DNA of 29,049 nt from a virus, in the IMG/VR virus record IMGVR_UViG_3300048625_000072, positions 1 to 29,049 of that record; one strand, given 5' to 3'. How positions within the stretch are numbered: the stretch's first letter is position 1; each line of letters opens with the position of its first letter. The translations under genes were made by a program, and so were the position numbers. The notes below the pieces were generated by a model that ran no database searches, was not told the DNA's origin, and saw only the letters and a program-made list of their open reading frames with translations. Below, one piece after another: positions 1 through 7,050 of the stretch.

Positions 1-650
1 TGGTTGAGGATGAATCTATCAGACCTGTGTTGGGCGTTGACGTTGCTCGTTTTGGTTCTGATGAGAACCGGATGTACATTAATCGTGGCGGTCGTGTGCG
101 TTTGTATAGCGATGGTTCAGATGATGGTGGGGCTTGGTCTAAAACTGATTTGATTACTACGGCTCGTAAGGTGCATGAGGCAGCGCAGCGTGTTGGTGCG
201 CGGTTGGTGAATGTTGACGTTAACGGTGTGGGTGGTGGTGTTGTTGATGCACTGGTTACGTTGAATGAGTTTAGTGATGCTGTTTATGATGTTGGTGCGA
301 TTGCTGGTTCTAATGCGTCGCCGGATAATTTGCGTTGGTTTAATGCGCGTGCTTGGCATTATGATACGTTGCGTCAGAAGATGTCTGATGGTTTGGTTGA
401 TTTGGATTATGAGGATTCTGGTTTACGTGAGGAGTTGGTTTCGCAGACTTATAAGTTTTCCGCTAAGGGTGCTGTGCAGATTACTTCTAAGGATGAGATG
501 AAGAAGTCTGGGTTGCGTTCTCCTGACTCGTTGGATGCTGCGATTTTGTCTGTGATTGATTTTGTTGAGCAGTCTGGGCCGACTGTTGGTGATGTTATTG
601 AGTATGAACCTGAGGTTGAACATTCTTTTTATTCTCAGAACTTTTGGTGA
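1..650 (+). CDS. terL: Terminase large subunit, C-terminal nuclease part (5' truncated)
   Basis: The reading frame is open from the left edge (first whole codon at base 3) to TGA at 648-650, so only the last ~215 residues are present. They form the RNase H-fold nuclease domain that cuts concatemeric DNA during packaging. The first acidic motif is GVDVARFGSDEN, an RNase H-type Asp strand. The second is VDVNGVGGGVVDAL, and the third is the late DSLDAAILSVIDF. The ATPase half lies outside the window. The portal follows after 22 bases, the usual order in siphophages. The identification rests on motifs and synteny. Confidence 0.9.
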   Translation, partial: VEDESIRPVLGVDVARFGSDENRMYINRGGRVRLYSDGSDDGGAWSKTDLITTARKVHEAAQRVGARLVNVDVNGVGGGVVDALVTLNEFSDAVYDVGAIAGSNASPDNLRWFNARAWHYDTLRQKMSDGLVDLDYEDSGLREELVSQTYKFSAKGAVQITSKDEMKKSGLRSPDSLDAAILSVIDFVEQSGPTVGDVIEYEPEVEHSFYSQNFW

Positions 651-660
651 TTGAGTCTGC

Positions 661-672
661 TAAGATTGTTTT
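661..672 (+). promoter_or_regulatory. Leaderless-type -10 box before the portal gene
   Basis: TAAGAT lies at 661-666 with 6 nt before the ATG at 673, so transcription would start at or next to the A of the start codon. No Shine-Dalgarno sequence is visible in the 22-base gap. No clear -35 box is seen. This is one of eight such sites in the window and is a weaker match than the TAGAAT members. Confidence 0.45.
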
Positions 673-2187
673 ATGTCTAAAATTCCTACAAATCTTTCTG
701 GTTCTCGTAAGAATCTTCCGGGTTATTCGCAGCTTTCTGAAAGGATTGCTGAGCTTTCTGTGGAGAATGAGAGACTGTCAGAGAATTATGCAGCGATTGC
801 TCGCGCTACTTTGGAGTTTGATGAGGTTGGTTGGTCGCCTGTTAACCAGTTGACTGTGAATCATGGTGTTACTTTGGAGCATGTTAAGCAGATTGCTTTC
901 AATGCTCGTATGCAGATGAACAATAATGCGGTGTTGAATCGTGGTGCTGCTCTTCGTGCGTCGTATGTTTTTGGTCGTGGGTTTAAAATGTCTTCGGGTA
1001 ATATGCCGTTGCAGCCACGTTACCAGTCGATTATTGATGACTCGATTAATCAGCAGGTTCTTTTTTCTGAGGCTGCATGTAAGAAGAATGAGAAGATTCT
1101 TTTTAGTACAGGTAATTTTTTTGCGCGTTGGGATATTAAGAATCGTCGTTGGGCGCGTATTCCTATTGAGCAGATTACTGGTTGGGCTGTTGACCGTGAC
1201 GACCCCGAGATTTTGAATTATGTTTTGCACGAGTATGACCGTGTGATTTCTGTTAATGCTGATGGTTCGCAAAAGACAGAACATGTGAAGGTTTGGTATC
1301 CTCTGGATTATACGAAGAATCCGATGCCGAAGATTAATACTATTCCTGTTGACCGTAACTTTGTTTTGGTTGACCACCGCGAGAATGATGACACTGGTTC
1401 TTTGTGGGGCATGCCTGACTGTCTTCCTGCTTTGCCGTGGGCTTGGGCTTACAGCGAGTATTTGAAGGATGGCTCGAAAATGTTGAAGGCTCTTTCGAGT
1501 ATTGCTTGGCAGGTTAAGTCGAAGACTAAGAATGGTCAGTCTAATTCGTCTGCTAAGTTGTTGAATAACCGTCAGGTTGCTGCTACTGCTGTTACTGGTT
1601 CGGATGTTGAACTGTCTGCGATGCCACGCAATAATGCTGTTGACTTAGATACTGGTCGCCCGCTTGCTGCGATGGCTGCTACTGCGATGGAAGTTAGCGT
1701 TGATGCTTTGTTGTCTGGTACTGGAACGACTGCTTCTGGTTCGCAGGTTTTGGACCAGTCAACCCTGAATGCTGCTTATGGTCGTCAGGGTAACTGGGAG
1801 GCTTTCTTTACGCGTGTGCTGCGTGTGATGGGTGTTCGTGACCCGAGCGTTAAGTTTAATAAGATTATTGTTGACCCCGGCTACCGTAATGTTCAGTCGC
1901 TTGGTCAGGCTTGGCAGACTGGTTTGTTTGACCCTGCTATTATTCAGGCTGCTTATGCTGAGGAGCTTGGCATTGAAGAGCGCGGTATGATTCCTGATGG
2001 TGTCATGGTTCCAAATAATGAGGGTTCTGTTGCAGCTACTAAGGCCCCAGTTTCCGGTACGAAGCCGGGTGCAGACACTACTGGCATGACTGATGTGTCT
2101 ACGGGTCAGGGCCGTAGTGGTGCCGGTGTTGGCGATTTGTCTAACGGTGACAATACTTTAAGGAACCAATCTAACATTCCGCAGTAA
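673..2187 (+). CDS. Portal protein
   Basis: This 504-residue protein has the size and position of a siphophage portal, the dodecameric ring at the capsid vertex through which DNA enters and to which the tail attaches. The N-terminal third carries a helical segment and the phrase RGAALRASYVFGRG. The middle has FFARWD and an Arg/Trp-rich region (RRWARIPIEQITGWAVDRDD), then the stem-like helices around MPDCLPALPWAWAYSEYLKD. The C-terminal ~45 residues are Gly/Ser/Thr-rich and look disordered. The ATG at 673 follows a TAAGAT box by 6 nt and has no Shine-Dalgarno. Terminase lies upstream and the protease downstream. The family is recognised from composition and synteny, not from a search. Confidence 0.85.
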   Translation: MSKIPTNLSGSRKNLPGYSQLSERIAELSVENERLSENYAAIARATLEFDEVGWSPVNQLTVNHGVTLEHVKQIAFNARMQMNNNAVLNRGAALRASYVFGRGFKMSSGNMPLQPRYQSIIDDSINQQVLFSEAACKKNEKILFSTGNFFARWDIKNRRWARIPIEQITGWAVDRDDPEILNYVLHEYDRVISVNADGSQKTEHVKVWYPLDYTKNPMPKINTIPVDRNFVLVDHRENDDTGSLWGMPDCLPALPWAWAYSEYLKDGSKMLKALSSIAWQVKSKTKNGQSNSSAKLLNNRQVAATAVTGSDVELSAMPRNNAVDLDTGRPLAAMAATAMEVSVDALLSGTGTTASGSQVLDQSTLNAAYGRQGNWEAFFTRVLRVMGVRDPSVKFNKIIVDPGYRNVQSLGQAWQTGLFDPAIIQAAYAEELGIEERGMIPDGVMVPNNEGSVAATKAPVSGTKPGADTTGMTDVSTGQGRSGAGVGDLSNGDNTLRNQSNIPQ

Positions 2188-2195
2188 ATGTAGTG

Positions 2196-2208
2196 TAGAA
2201 TATTTAAT
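2196..2208 (+). promoter_or_regulatory. Leaderless-type promoter before the capsid protease
   Basis: GTGTAGAATA is present, with TAGAAT at 2196-2201 and 7 nt before the ATG at 2209. There is no Shine-Dalgarno between the portal stop (2187) and this ATG. The same GTGTAGAATA string recurs at 7511-7519 before another gene with identical spacing, which supports a real promoter element. Confidence 0.65.
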
Positions 2209-3141
2209 ATGGCTACACTATTTACTGAGAGCGCTATTGCGCCGGTTAAGGCTGGCGATAATTGGCGTGCTGTTTTGATTACGCCGGGTAAGGGTTCGTC
2301 GGGAATCTATACTGAGTCCATGCTTAAAGAGTATGGTGCTCAGGCTTTTCCTAAGGGAACTCACTCCTATGTTGACCACCCGGTTTCTGAGGGTGAGATT
2401 CGTTCACCCAAGAACCTGATGGGTGTTCTTGCTGAGGATGCTTACTATGATGAAGCCGCTGGCGGTCTTGTTGCCGAGCTTCAGGTAATGCCTCACTGGA
2501 AAGATTTTGTGGAGGCTGTCGCCCCACACACAGGTTTGTCCATTTACGCAATGGGCGAGGGTAACCGTAACGATGATGGCGATGTTGTTGTCGAGTCGTT
2601 GGTTCCCAACATTCAGAATTCGGTTGACCTTGTATCTTACGCCGGTCGCCCCGGCTCGGGTCTTGCCGAGAAACTGTACGAGTCTGCGCTTGCCGCACAG
2701 ACTTCGGACAATGGTACTGTTGCTGAGACAGCCACAGCTCCAATCCCTACTAACGAAGAAGGAATCCCTAACATGGATGAAATCATGGCAAAGCTTGAGG
2801 AGATGAACGTAGCTATCGATGCTAAGTTCGCTGCTATTGCTGAAACCCTGTCGCCCGTCGAGGAGCCTGAAGAGGTTGAAGAGGTTAGTGTTGAGGCTGT
2901 TGCCGAGGCTCTTATCGCTGCTAATCTTCCTGAGGTTTCACGTAAGGCTGTATTTGAGTCGCTTCGCAACGGTGCTGACTTGACTGCTGCTATCGAAGGC
3001 CAGAAGGCTTTTGTTGAGTCGGTTAAGTCGCACCTCAAGGAATCAGCTGTTGCTGCTCCTGCCGCTGAAGAGACTATCGTTGTCAACACCGTCGAGAAGG
3101 CTGCTAGCCTCCGCGACATTCTTAACGTGAAGGTTGGTTAA
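2209..3141 (+). CDS. Capsid maturation protease with C-terminal scaffold-like region
   Basis: This 310-residue protein probably cleaves and shapes the procapsid. The N-terminal ~160 residues resemble phage prohead proteases. A His-containing HSYVDHP segment (H52, H57), a Ser in GLSIYAMG (S111), and SVDLVSYAG near D140 are candidate active-site or core residues. From about residue 185 the sequence becomes acidic and helical (MDEIMAKLEEM, then an EEPEEVEEV stretch), as expected of a scaffold. No separate scaffold gene is seen before the major capsid gene, so this part may act as the delta domain or be made separately from an internal ATG at 2773 (M189). The start follows a TAGAAT box by 7 nt. 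The exact peptidase family is uncertain. Confidence 0.75.
   Translation: MATLFTESAIAPVKAGDNWRAVLITPGKGSSGIYTESMLKEYGAQAFPKGTHSYVDHPVSEGEIRSPKNLMGVLAEDAYYDEAAGGLVAELQVMPHWKDFVEAVAPHTGLSIYAMGEGNRNDDGDVVVESLVPNIQNSVDLVSYAGRPGSGLAEKLYESALAAQTSDNGTVAETATAPIPTNEEGIPNMDEIMAKLEEMNVAIDAKFAAIAETLSPVEEPEEVEEVSVEAVAEALIAANLPEVSRKAVFESLRNGADLTAAIEGQKAFVESVKSHLKESAVAAPAAEETIVVNTVEKAASLRDILNVKVG
2773..3141 (+). CDS. Possible nested scaffold protein (in-frame internal start)
   Basis: The ATG at 2773 (codon 189 of the protease) is preceded by an AAGGAA at 2759-2763, nine bases upstream, a plausible Shine-Dalgarno. Translation from here would give a 122-residue acidic, helical protein beginning MDEIMAKLEEM. 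The arrangement parallels lambda C/Nu3, where the scaffold is the separately initiated C-terminal part of the protease. The alternative is that only the full-length fusion is made and self-cleaved. The evidence is position, start context and composition only. Confidence 0.35.
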   Translation: MDEIMAKLEEMNVAIDAKFAAIAETLSPVEEPEEVEEVSVEAVAEALIAANLPEVSRKAVFESLRNGADLTAAIEGQKAFVESVKSHLKESAVAAPAAEETIVVNTVEKAASLRDILNVKVG

Positions 3142-3146
3142 TTCCA

Positions 3147-3530
3147 ATGGCTATTAATGAAGTTTACAAAAAGGCCGATAGCCTCAGCTACGCTGTTAAC
3201 AGCGCTGTTGTTGCTGGCAACTTTGTTGTTCTCGGTGGCGTAAACGCTTCCACTTCGCCCACCGGTATTGTCGGTGTTGCAGAGGTAAGCGCAAAGCTCG
3301 GAGACGACACAAACTACTACGCAACACTGCGTCACGAAGGTGTGTTCACTGGTACTACCACTGACACTTCTGCTATCACAGTTGGTGCTCCCCTGTACCT
3401 TGCTTCGGCTGCTACCTACGGTACGGCTCTTACTGCTACAAGCACAAGCAACAAGTTTGTTGGCTACGCTTACACGGCTAAGGGTTCGACTACCGGCACG
3501 CAGACCATCGCAGTCCGAATCAACAACTAA
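3147..3530 (+). CDS. Small head protein, probable capsid decoration (DUF2190-like)
   Basis: This 127-residue protein sits directly before the major capsid gene. It is rich in Val, Gly, Thr and Ala and reads as a small beta-rich domain: AGNFVVLGGVN, then GIVGVAEVSA, a GVFTGTTT strand and VGAPLYLAS. That pattern resembles phage decoration proteins of the DUF2190 type, which bind the outside of the capsid shell. It starts 5 bases after the protease stop and has no strong Shine-Dalgarno, so it may be translated by coupling. Codons are C-ending for Phe, Tyr and Asn, as in the capsid gene, suggesting high expression. Function is inferred from position and pattern. Confidence 0.6.
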   Translation: MAINEVYKKADSLSYAVNSAVVAGNFVVLGGVNASTSPTGIVGVAEVSAKLGDDTNYYATLRHEGVFTGTTTDTSAITVGAPLYLASAATYGTALTATSTSNKFVGYAYTAKGSTTGTQTIAVRINN

Positions 3531-3541
3531 GGATATTAATA

Positions 3542-4696
3542 ATGTCTAACAAGATTAATCTCGTAGAAAATGCGATTGCTCGCATTGAAGAGAACACCAC
3601 GAAGCGTCAGATGGAAGCTGCAAAGCTTTACTTCGCCGCTAAAGAGGGCGACGTTCGCGCTCGCGTAACTCTTCAGGAAGGTATCTCCACTTCGGATGTT
3701 CCTACTCTTCTTCAGCCTGCAATCAATGTTGAGTTCCTTTCCAAGTATGCTGTTCAGCCTACTGTCTGGAACCAGATTGCTCAGGAGAAGCAGCTTGAGT
3801 TCAACACTGAGTACAAGTTCGGTAACTTCGTTATCGATGCTTCGTCACTTGGTAACGTAAACGGAAGCACTCACACTGCTGGTGGACTCCCCGTAGTTCC
3901 CGAGTACGCTGAGTACCCTGCTGTCAAGTTCACTACTTCTTCTTCGAGCGTTACACTGCGCGACAAGAAGGGTATCCGCGCACGTCTGTCGTGGGAAGCT
4001 CTCCGCAAGTCGGGTAACTTCGACCTCATCAACGAGTTCACTACCTACTTCGCTGTTGCTGCTGCTCGTGAAGAGGACTTCGTTCTTGCTAAGCAGTTCG
4101 TTACCGCTGGTGGAGCTGCTGCTTCCGCTTGGTCAGGTAAGGGCGTTTCGGGTAACCCGACTCTTGCTGGCGATGTTAATGCTGCTCTTGAGGCTCTCGG
4201 TGCTGCTAAGACTGCTTCGCGTAACTTCAAGGTTGACGGTAACCCGATTGCCGTAAACCAGTGGAAGCTCGTTCACGGTGTTGCACTTACCCCGACTGTT
4301 GACAAGCTGTTCAACCTGACCGGTGTTAGCCACCGTCAGACCACAACAGATGGCACGCTTGACTTCGCTGTCAACCCCGGTGTTTACACTGGTGGAATTG
4401 CTCCTGTTGAGTTCCCTGCACTCGATGGTGTTTCTGCTGGAGCAACGGATGACTTCTGGTTCCTCGTTCCCGTTAACCCCGTTCGCCCGAACTTCCACGA
4501 GTTCTTCCTCACTGGTGAGCGCGCTCCGCTCATCACCATCAAGGACAGCGGTCACATGTCGCTGGCTGGTGGAGAGGTTCCCGTTCGTGAAGGCTCGTTC
4601 GATGAGGATGACATTCAGACTCGTGTTCGCCACCTCGTTGAGGCTGGAACCATGAACTCTGATGGCTTCGTCTACTCGACTGGTGCTGGCGTTTAA
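3542..4696 (+). CDS. Major capsid protein (HK97 fold)
   Basis: This 384-residue protein forms the icosahedral shell. An N-terminal helical segment (MSNKINLVENAIARIEENTT) precedes the capsid core, and STSDVPTLLQPAINVEFLSKY is typical of the start of the HK97-fold domain. AEYPAVKFTTSSSSVTLRDKKG resembles the backbone-helix and P-domain strands. A late segment (residues ~305-325) resembles the end of the A-domain. A good AAGGAT Shine-Dalgarno (3529-3534) precedes the ATG by seven bases. Codon use is strongly C-ending (TTC, AAC, TAC), unlike the terminase and portal, which fits a very abundant product. A rho-independent terminator begins 20 bases after the stop. Confidence 0.88.
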   Translation: MSNKINLVENAIARIEENTTKRQMEAAKLYFAAKEGDVRARVTLQEGISTSDVPTLLQPAINVEFLSKYAVQPTVWNQIAQEKQLEFNTEYKFGNFVIDASSLGNVNGSTHTAGGLPVVPEYAEYPAVKFTTSSSSVTLRDKKGIRARLSWEALRKSGNFDLINEFTTYFAVAAAREEDFVLAKQFVTAGGAAASAWSGKGVSGNPTLAGDVNAALEALGAAKTASRNFKVDGNPIAVNQWKLVHGVALTPTVDKLFNLTGVSHRQTTTDGTLDFAVNPGVYTGGIAPVEFPALDGVSAGATDDFWFLVPVNPVRPNFHEFFLTGERAPLITIKDSGHMSLAGGEVPVREGSFDEDDIQTRVRHLVEAGTMNSDGFVYSTGAGV

Positions 4697-4716
4697 TTAT
4701 CACTCCATTAAGATTT

Positions 4717-4742
4717 GCCCCTCGCTTCGGCGGGGGGCTTTT
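4717..4742 (+). terminator. Rho-independent terminator after the major capsid gene
   Basis: A nine-pair stem GCCCCTCGC/GCGGGGGGC (one G-U pair) closes on a UUCG tetraloop (4726-4729) and is followed by TTTT. It lies 20 bases after the capsid stop and before the promoter of the next gene. Confidence 0.88.
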
Positions 4743-4749
4743 CTTATGT

Positions 4750-4762
4750 TAGGATAGAGGTT
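4750..4762 (+). promoter_or_regulatory. -10 box just before the cysteine-rich gene
   Basis: TAGGAT at 4750-4755 with 7 nt to the ATG at 4763. The upstream terminator makes a new promoter necessary here. AGAGG at 4756-4760 could act as a very close Shine-Dalgarno, so leaderless initiation is likely but not certain. Confidence 0.55.
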
Positions 4763-5254
4763 ATGGAAGAATACGATATGCTTAATGACCGTCAGCGTAA
4801 ACAGGCTGAACAGTATGCTGAACTTGCTGTAGAGTATGGCATGTTTGACCAGACTACTGGCGCTAATGGTGCTCACTATGCACCAGCGAAACTAAACCCT
4901 TTTGTGAAAGAGGGAATGGCTTGCAAGAATTGTGTGTTCTTTGATGAGGCCGGCAACCAGTGCCAGATTGTTTCTGGACCTATTGAGCCTGAAGCAGTTT
5001 GCAAGCTGTGGGTTATTCCAGAGAATCTTCTTGTTGGGGTACAGCCACCTAAGGCTATGGAAGCTGCAATCAACATTAAAGAGTTTTATATTCGTAAGGA
5101 TGCGCCCGGTTGTAAGGGTAGCTGGGCCACGGTTGATGGTAAGGGTGATATTGTAACCTGCCATGAAACTAAAGACCAAGCAGTCAAGCATATGGTTGCT
5201 GCGTCTATCGGTGCTGGCGAGCAGCCCGGTGGTGAGTGGTCACCTAAAAAGTAG
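4763..5254 (+). CDS. Cysteine-rich protein with HiPIP-like CxxC cluster
   Basis: This 163-residue protein has two recognisable parts. Residues 54-80 hold C54-x2-C57-x9-C67-x12-C80 in a context (KNCVFF, then VSGPIEP and CKLW) resembling the high-potential iron-sulfur-like or zinc-ribbon motifs found in phage head-region proteins. Residues ~107-145 hold a small domain (CKGSWATVDGKG, VTCHETKDQAVKHM) of the kind seen appended to actinophage head proteins. I chose ATG 4763 rather than 4715 because the earlier start lies upstream of the terminator hairpin and has no ribosome site. It is a single-gene unit with its own promoter, between capsid and connector genes. The metal bound and the role are unknown. 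Confidence 0.7.
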   Translation: MEEYDMLNDRQRKQAEQYAELAVEYGMFDQTTGANGAHYAPAKLNPFVKEGMACKNCVFFDEAGNQCQIVSGPIEPEAVCKLWVIPENLLVGVQPPKAMEAAINIKEFYIRKDAPGCKGSWATVDGKGDIVTCHETKDQAVKHMVAASIGAGEQPGGEWSPKK

Positions 5255-5268
5255 GCTTGATTCTACTG

Positions 5269-5280
5269 TAAGATAGAATT
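5269..5280 (+). promoter_or_regulatory. Overlapping double -10 box (TAAGATAGAAT)
   Basis: TAAGAT at 5269-5274 overlaps TAGAAT at 5274-5279. By the spacing seen at other sites (6-7 nt), the first box would start RNA at 5281-5282, the first bases of a hairpin. A similar overlap (TAAACTAGAAT) occurs at 26281-26291. Confidence 0.55.
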
Positions 5281-5345
5281 GCATGGTTCCTCCTCCAATC
5301 CAGCCATGCTTGGCCCCCCGTTGTAGCTTATGCTCCGGGGGGCTT
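5281..5345 (+). ncRNA. Candidate small RNA with anti-Shine-Dalgarno loop
   Basis: Between the promoter at 5269 and the terminator at 5313-5345 there is no credible gene. The predicted RNA begins with a six-pair hairpin, GCATGG (5281-5286) with CCATGC (5304-5309), whose loop contains CCTCCTCC (5289-5296). A strong G+C terminator hairpin follows. The loop is a perfect nine-base complement (with the following A) of TGGAGGAGG at 24937-24945, the ribosome site of the metallophosphoesterase gene, and pairs with shorter stretches of other Shine-Dalgarno sites. The alternative is an untranslated remnant or a 26-codon ORF from 5283, unlikely because it runs through the terminator. The call is structural inference only. 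Confidence 0.35.
5313..5345 (+). terminator. Rho-independent terminator upstream of the connector operon
   Basis: A perfect eight-pair stem, GCCCCCCG (5313-5320) with CGGGGGGC (5336-5343), encloses a 15-base loop that can itself form AGC-TTAT-GCT. The following tract is TTCCCC, poor in T, so termination may be less efficient than at 4717 or 9107. Confidence 0.65.
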
Positions 5346-5355
5346 CCCCATGAGG

Positions 5356-5367
5356 TAGAATAGAGTT
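5356..5367 (+). promoter_or_regulatory. Leaderless-type promoter of the connector/tail operon
   Basis: TAGAAT at 5356-5361 is followed by 6 nt and the ATG at 5368. It lies immediately after a terminator, and no Shine-Dalgarno is seen (TAGAGTT precedes the ATG). This is one of the clearest members of the family. Confidence 0.68.
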
Positions 5368-5763
5368 ATGGCAAATACAGGCGTAGCACCCGTAGACTTG
5401 GGTTCAAACATTGGTCGTGTTCGTGTACTACTCGGAGACACTGACCCAACAAATATTGTTAACACTACTGGCGAATATCTTTTCTTCAGCGATGCTGAAA
5501 TTGAATCTATTCTTACCATGTATGGTGATAATCCTAAACTGGCTGCTGCACGCGCTCTTGAGACTATTGCGGGGTCGCAAGCGCTTCTGCTAAAGTCGTG
5601 GTCATCTGATGACTTGACAGTTAATGGTGACCGTATCGCTAAGGAGTTACGTGAGACTGCTAAGCAGTTGCGCGCTGAGGCTGCCGATTGGGAGTCTAGT
5701 GATTTCTATTCACTGATTCAAACCATTGATGCTGATGACCCTACGGTGACGTGGTGGAATTAG
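5368..5763 (+). CDS. Head-tail adaptor (HK97 gp6-like connector)
   Basis: This 131-residue, mainly helical protein has the usual features of phage head-to-tail adaptors. An opening GRVRVLLGDTDP is followed by FFSDAEIESILTMYG and an Ala-rich helix (LAAARALETIAGSQALLLKSW). Such proteins form a ring bound under the portal. The position after the capsid genes and before a head-closure protein fits. The start is leaderless in appearance (TAGAAT, 6 nt, ATG). The next gene begins one base after its TAG stop, so the two are probably translationally coupled. Confidence 0.78.
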   Translation: MANTGVAPVDLGSNIGRVRVLLGDTDPTNIVNTTGEYLFFSDAEIESILTMYGDNPKLAAARALETIAGSQALLLKSWSSDDLTVNGDRIAKELRETAKQLRAEAADWESSDFYSLIQTIDADDPTVTWWN

Positions 5764-5764
5764 T

Positions 5765-6508
5765 ATGGGAACTTTCAATAATAAGCCTATAGACTTCAGC
5801 GCTATTAAAGTTCAGATGGCTTCTACTATGCATTCATGGATGAATGGTTCTATTCAAATCATTGACCCTAATACTGGTGATGCTACTTGGAATGAATGGA
5901 CTAATGAATATGCTGGAGGTGAACCTACAGTTTTATGGTCTGGTCCTGCGCGTATTCAGCATTTACGTTCTGAAACATCTTCTCCTGTTGGATACTCTGA
6001 ACTTGGTATTCGTGGTATCAGGGTTCAAATTCCATTAGATATTGAAGCTGGGTTCATTCGTAAAGGTTTGCAGATTATTGTTACTGATGGCGGTAATGAT
6101 TATGAACTTGAACAGTTGCAGTTTGTTATAACATCTGCAATTAATTCAAGCTATGCATGGGGTCGTACTATTGAGGCTGAGGTTGATATTAAATCAATTG
6201 CTAACTCTACTTGGTCTGGAATTGCTGGCAGTGTAGTATCTGGAACAACAGCTATTTCCGGAGCTACTGTGCGCACATTCCATCATGAAGATAACCTTTG
6301 GATAATGGATTATGAAACGACTACGGACTCACTTGGAAATTATGAACTTCCTGCGGATTCAGGTATACCCATCACTGTTGTTACTTCTGCTTCCGGCTAC
6401 ATTACTGATTATTACGATGGTGCTAATGGTTTCGACTTCGCAACAACCATAACACCCATCAACCATGAGGAGATGCAGGGAATCAATTTTGATTTGGTTG
6501 CTATCTAA
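5765..6508 (+). CDS. Head closure-type connector with C-terminal Ig-like (CarboxypepD_reg-like) domain
   Basis: This 247-residue protein has two parts. Residues 1-150 have the size and place of an actinophage head-closure or head-tail connector, including SGPARIQHLRSE and a beta-rich core with GIRVQIPLD and GLQIIVTDGGNDYEL. Residues ~151-247 look like a carboxypeptidase-regulatory/CNA-B-type beta sandwich: SGIAGSVVSG, ISGATVRTF, TTTDSLGNYELP and ITVVTSASGYITDYYDG. Such domains are thought to be displayed on virions and to bind cell-surface carbohydrate weakly. ATG 5765 follows the adaptor stop by one base. The C-terminal end overlaps the next start as TAATG. The connector role comes from synteny, the domain call from pattern. 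Confidence 0.65.
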   Translation: MGTFNNKPIDFSAIKVQMASTMHSWMNGSIQIIDPNTGDATWNEWTNEYAGGEPTVLWSGPARIQHLRSETSSPVGYSELGIRGIRVQIPLDIEAGFIRKGLQIIVTDGGNDYELEQLQFVITSAINSSYAWGRTIEAEVDIKSIANSTWSGIAGSVVSGTTAISGATVRTFHHEDNLWIMDYETTTDSLGNYELPADSGIPITVVTSASGYITDYYDGANGFDFATTITPINHEEMQGINFDLVAI

Positions 6509-7050
6509 TGGCTAAGGGTGCTCTGTCTTTACGTCTTGATTCTTCTAATCTAGAAAAAACATTACAAAAACTTTATAATGTTATGGGTAGTGAAGCGGAA
6601 TCTACTATTGATAATATTGCAAAAATTGGCGAGGATAGTATGAGGTCAACTATTCTTTCAAGTGGAACTGATTGGTCTGCATTTAGAGCAGCCAATGGAT
6701 ATGGTTCAACTGGTCGTGTTTTAACTGGACAAATGCTTTCATCTATTAGTAGTCGCATTAGAAATGGTACTAAACAATTCCTTATAGAGGTTGGATTTAT
6801 TAAAGGTCCACGAGAAGATTACTATAAATATCAAGAATATGGTATTAAGAAAAACAAATGGCGTTTTGTTGGATTTGGTATGGGAAGTTCAGGACCTAAT
6901 GCTTCAGATGGTATGCACTTTGCCCCATCAAATCCAAAACCAATTCAAGGAATGTTTGCTTTGCGTGATGCAAAACTTGATATGCAAGAAGTATCCGCTA
7001 GAGAATTAAGCAATGCTAAAAGACGTATTAAATCTAGGATGAAAAAATGA
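6508..7050 (+). CDS. Tail completion protein (HK97 gp10-like)
   Basis: This 180-residue protein sits between the head-closure and tail-terminator genes, the standard place for an HK97 gp10-type tail completion protein. It starts with a helical region (NLEKTLQKLYNVMGSEAESTI), then SSGTDWSAFRAANG and STGRVLTGQMLSSIS, followed by YYKYQEYG, the tyrosine/glycine turn commonly seen in this family. It ends in a basic helix (NAKRRIKSRMKK). The start overlaps the upstream stop (TAATG at 6506-6510) and its own stop overlaps the next gene (ATGA at 7047), so the three genes form one tightly coupled unit. Codons are A/T-rich compared with the capsid gene. Confidence 0.7.
   Translation: MAKGALSLRLDSSNLEKTLQKLYNVMGSEAESTIDNIAKIGEDSMRSTILSSGTDWSAFRAANGYGSTGRVLTGQMLSSISSRIRNGTKQFLIEVGFIKGPREDYYKYQEYGIKKNKWRFVGFGMGSSGPNASDGMHFAPSNPKPIQGMFALRDAKLDMQEVSARELSNAKRRIKSRMKK

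Noticed and set aside
778-1377. 199-residue minus-strand ORF opposite the portal gene
   Set aside because: It is a mirror of the T-ending codon bias of the portal gene, rich in Asn, Ile, Thr and Arg, with no promoter or neighbours on that strand.
4133-4633. 166-residue minus-strand ORF opposite the capsid gene
   Set aside because: It is antisense to a highly biased capsid gene and has no start context.
4715-4762. Upstream start for the cysteine-rich gene at 4715
   Set aside because: It would translate through the terminator hairpin, has no ribosome site and precedes the promoter at 4750.
5283-5363. 26-codon ORF in the gap before the connector operon
   Set aside because: It runs through the terminator and into the next promoter, and its composition is not protein-like.
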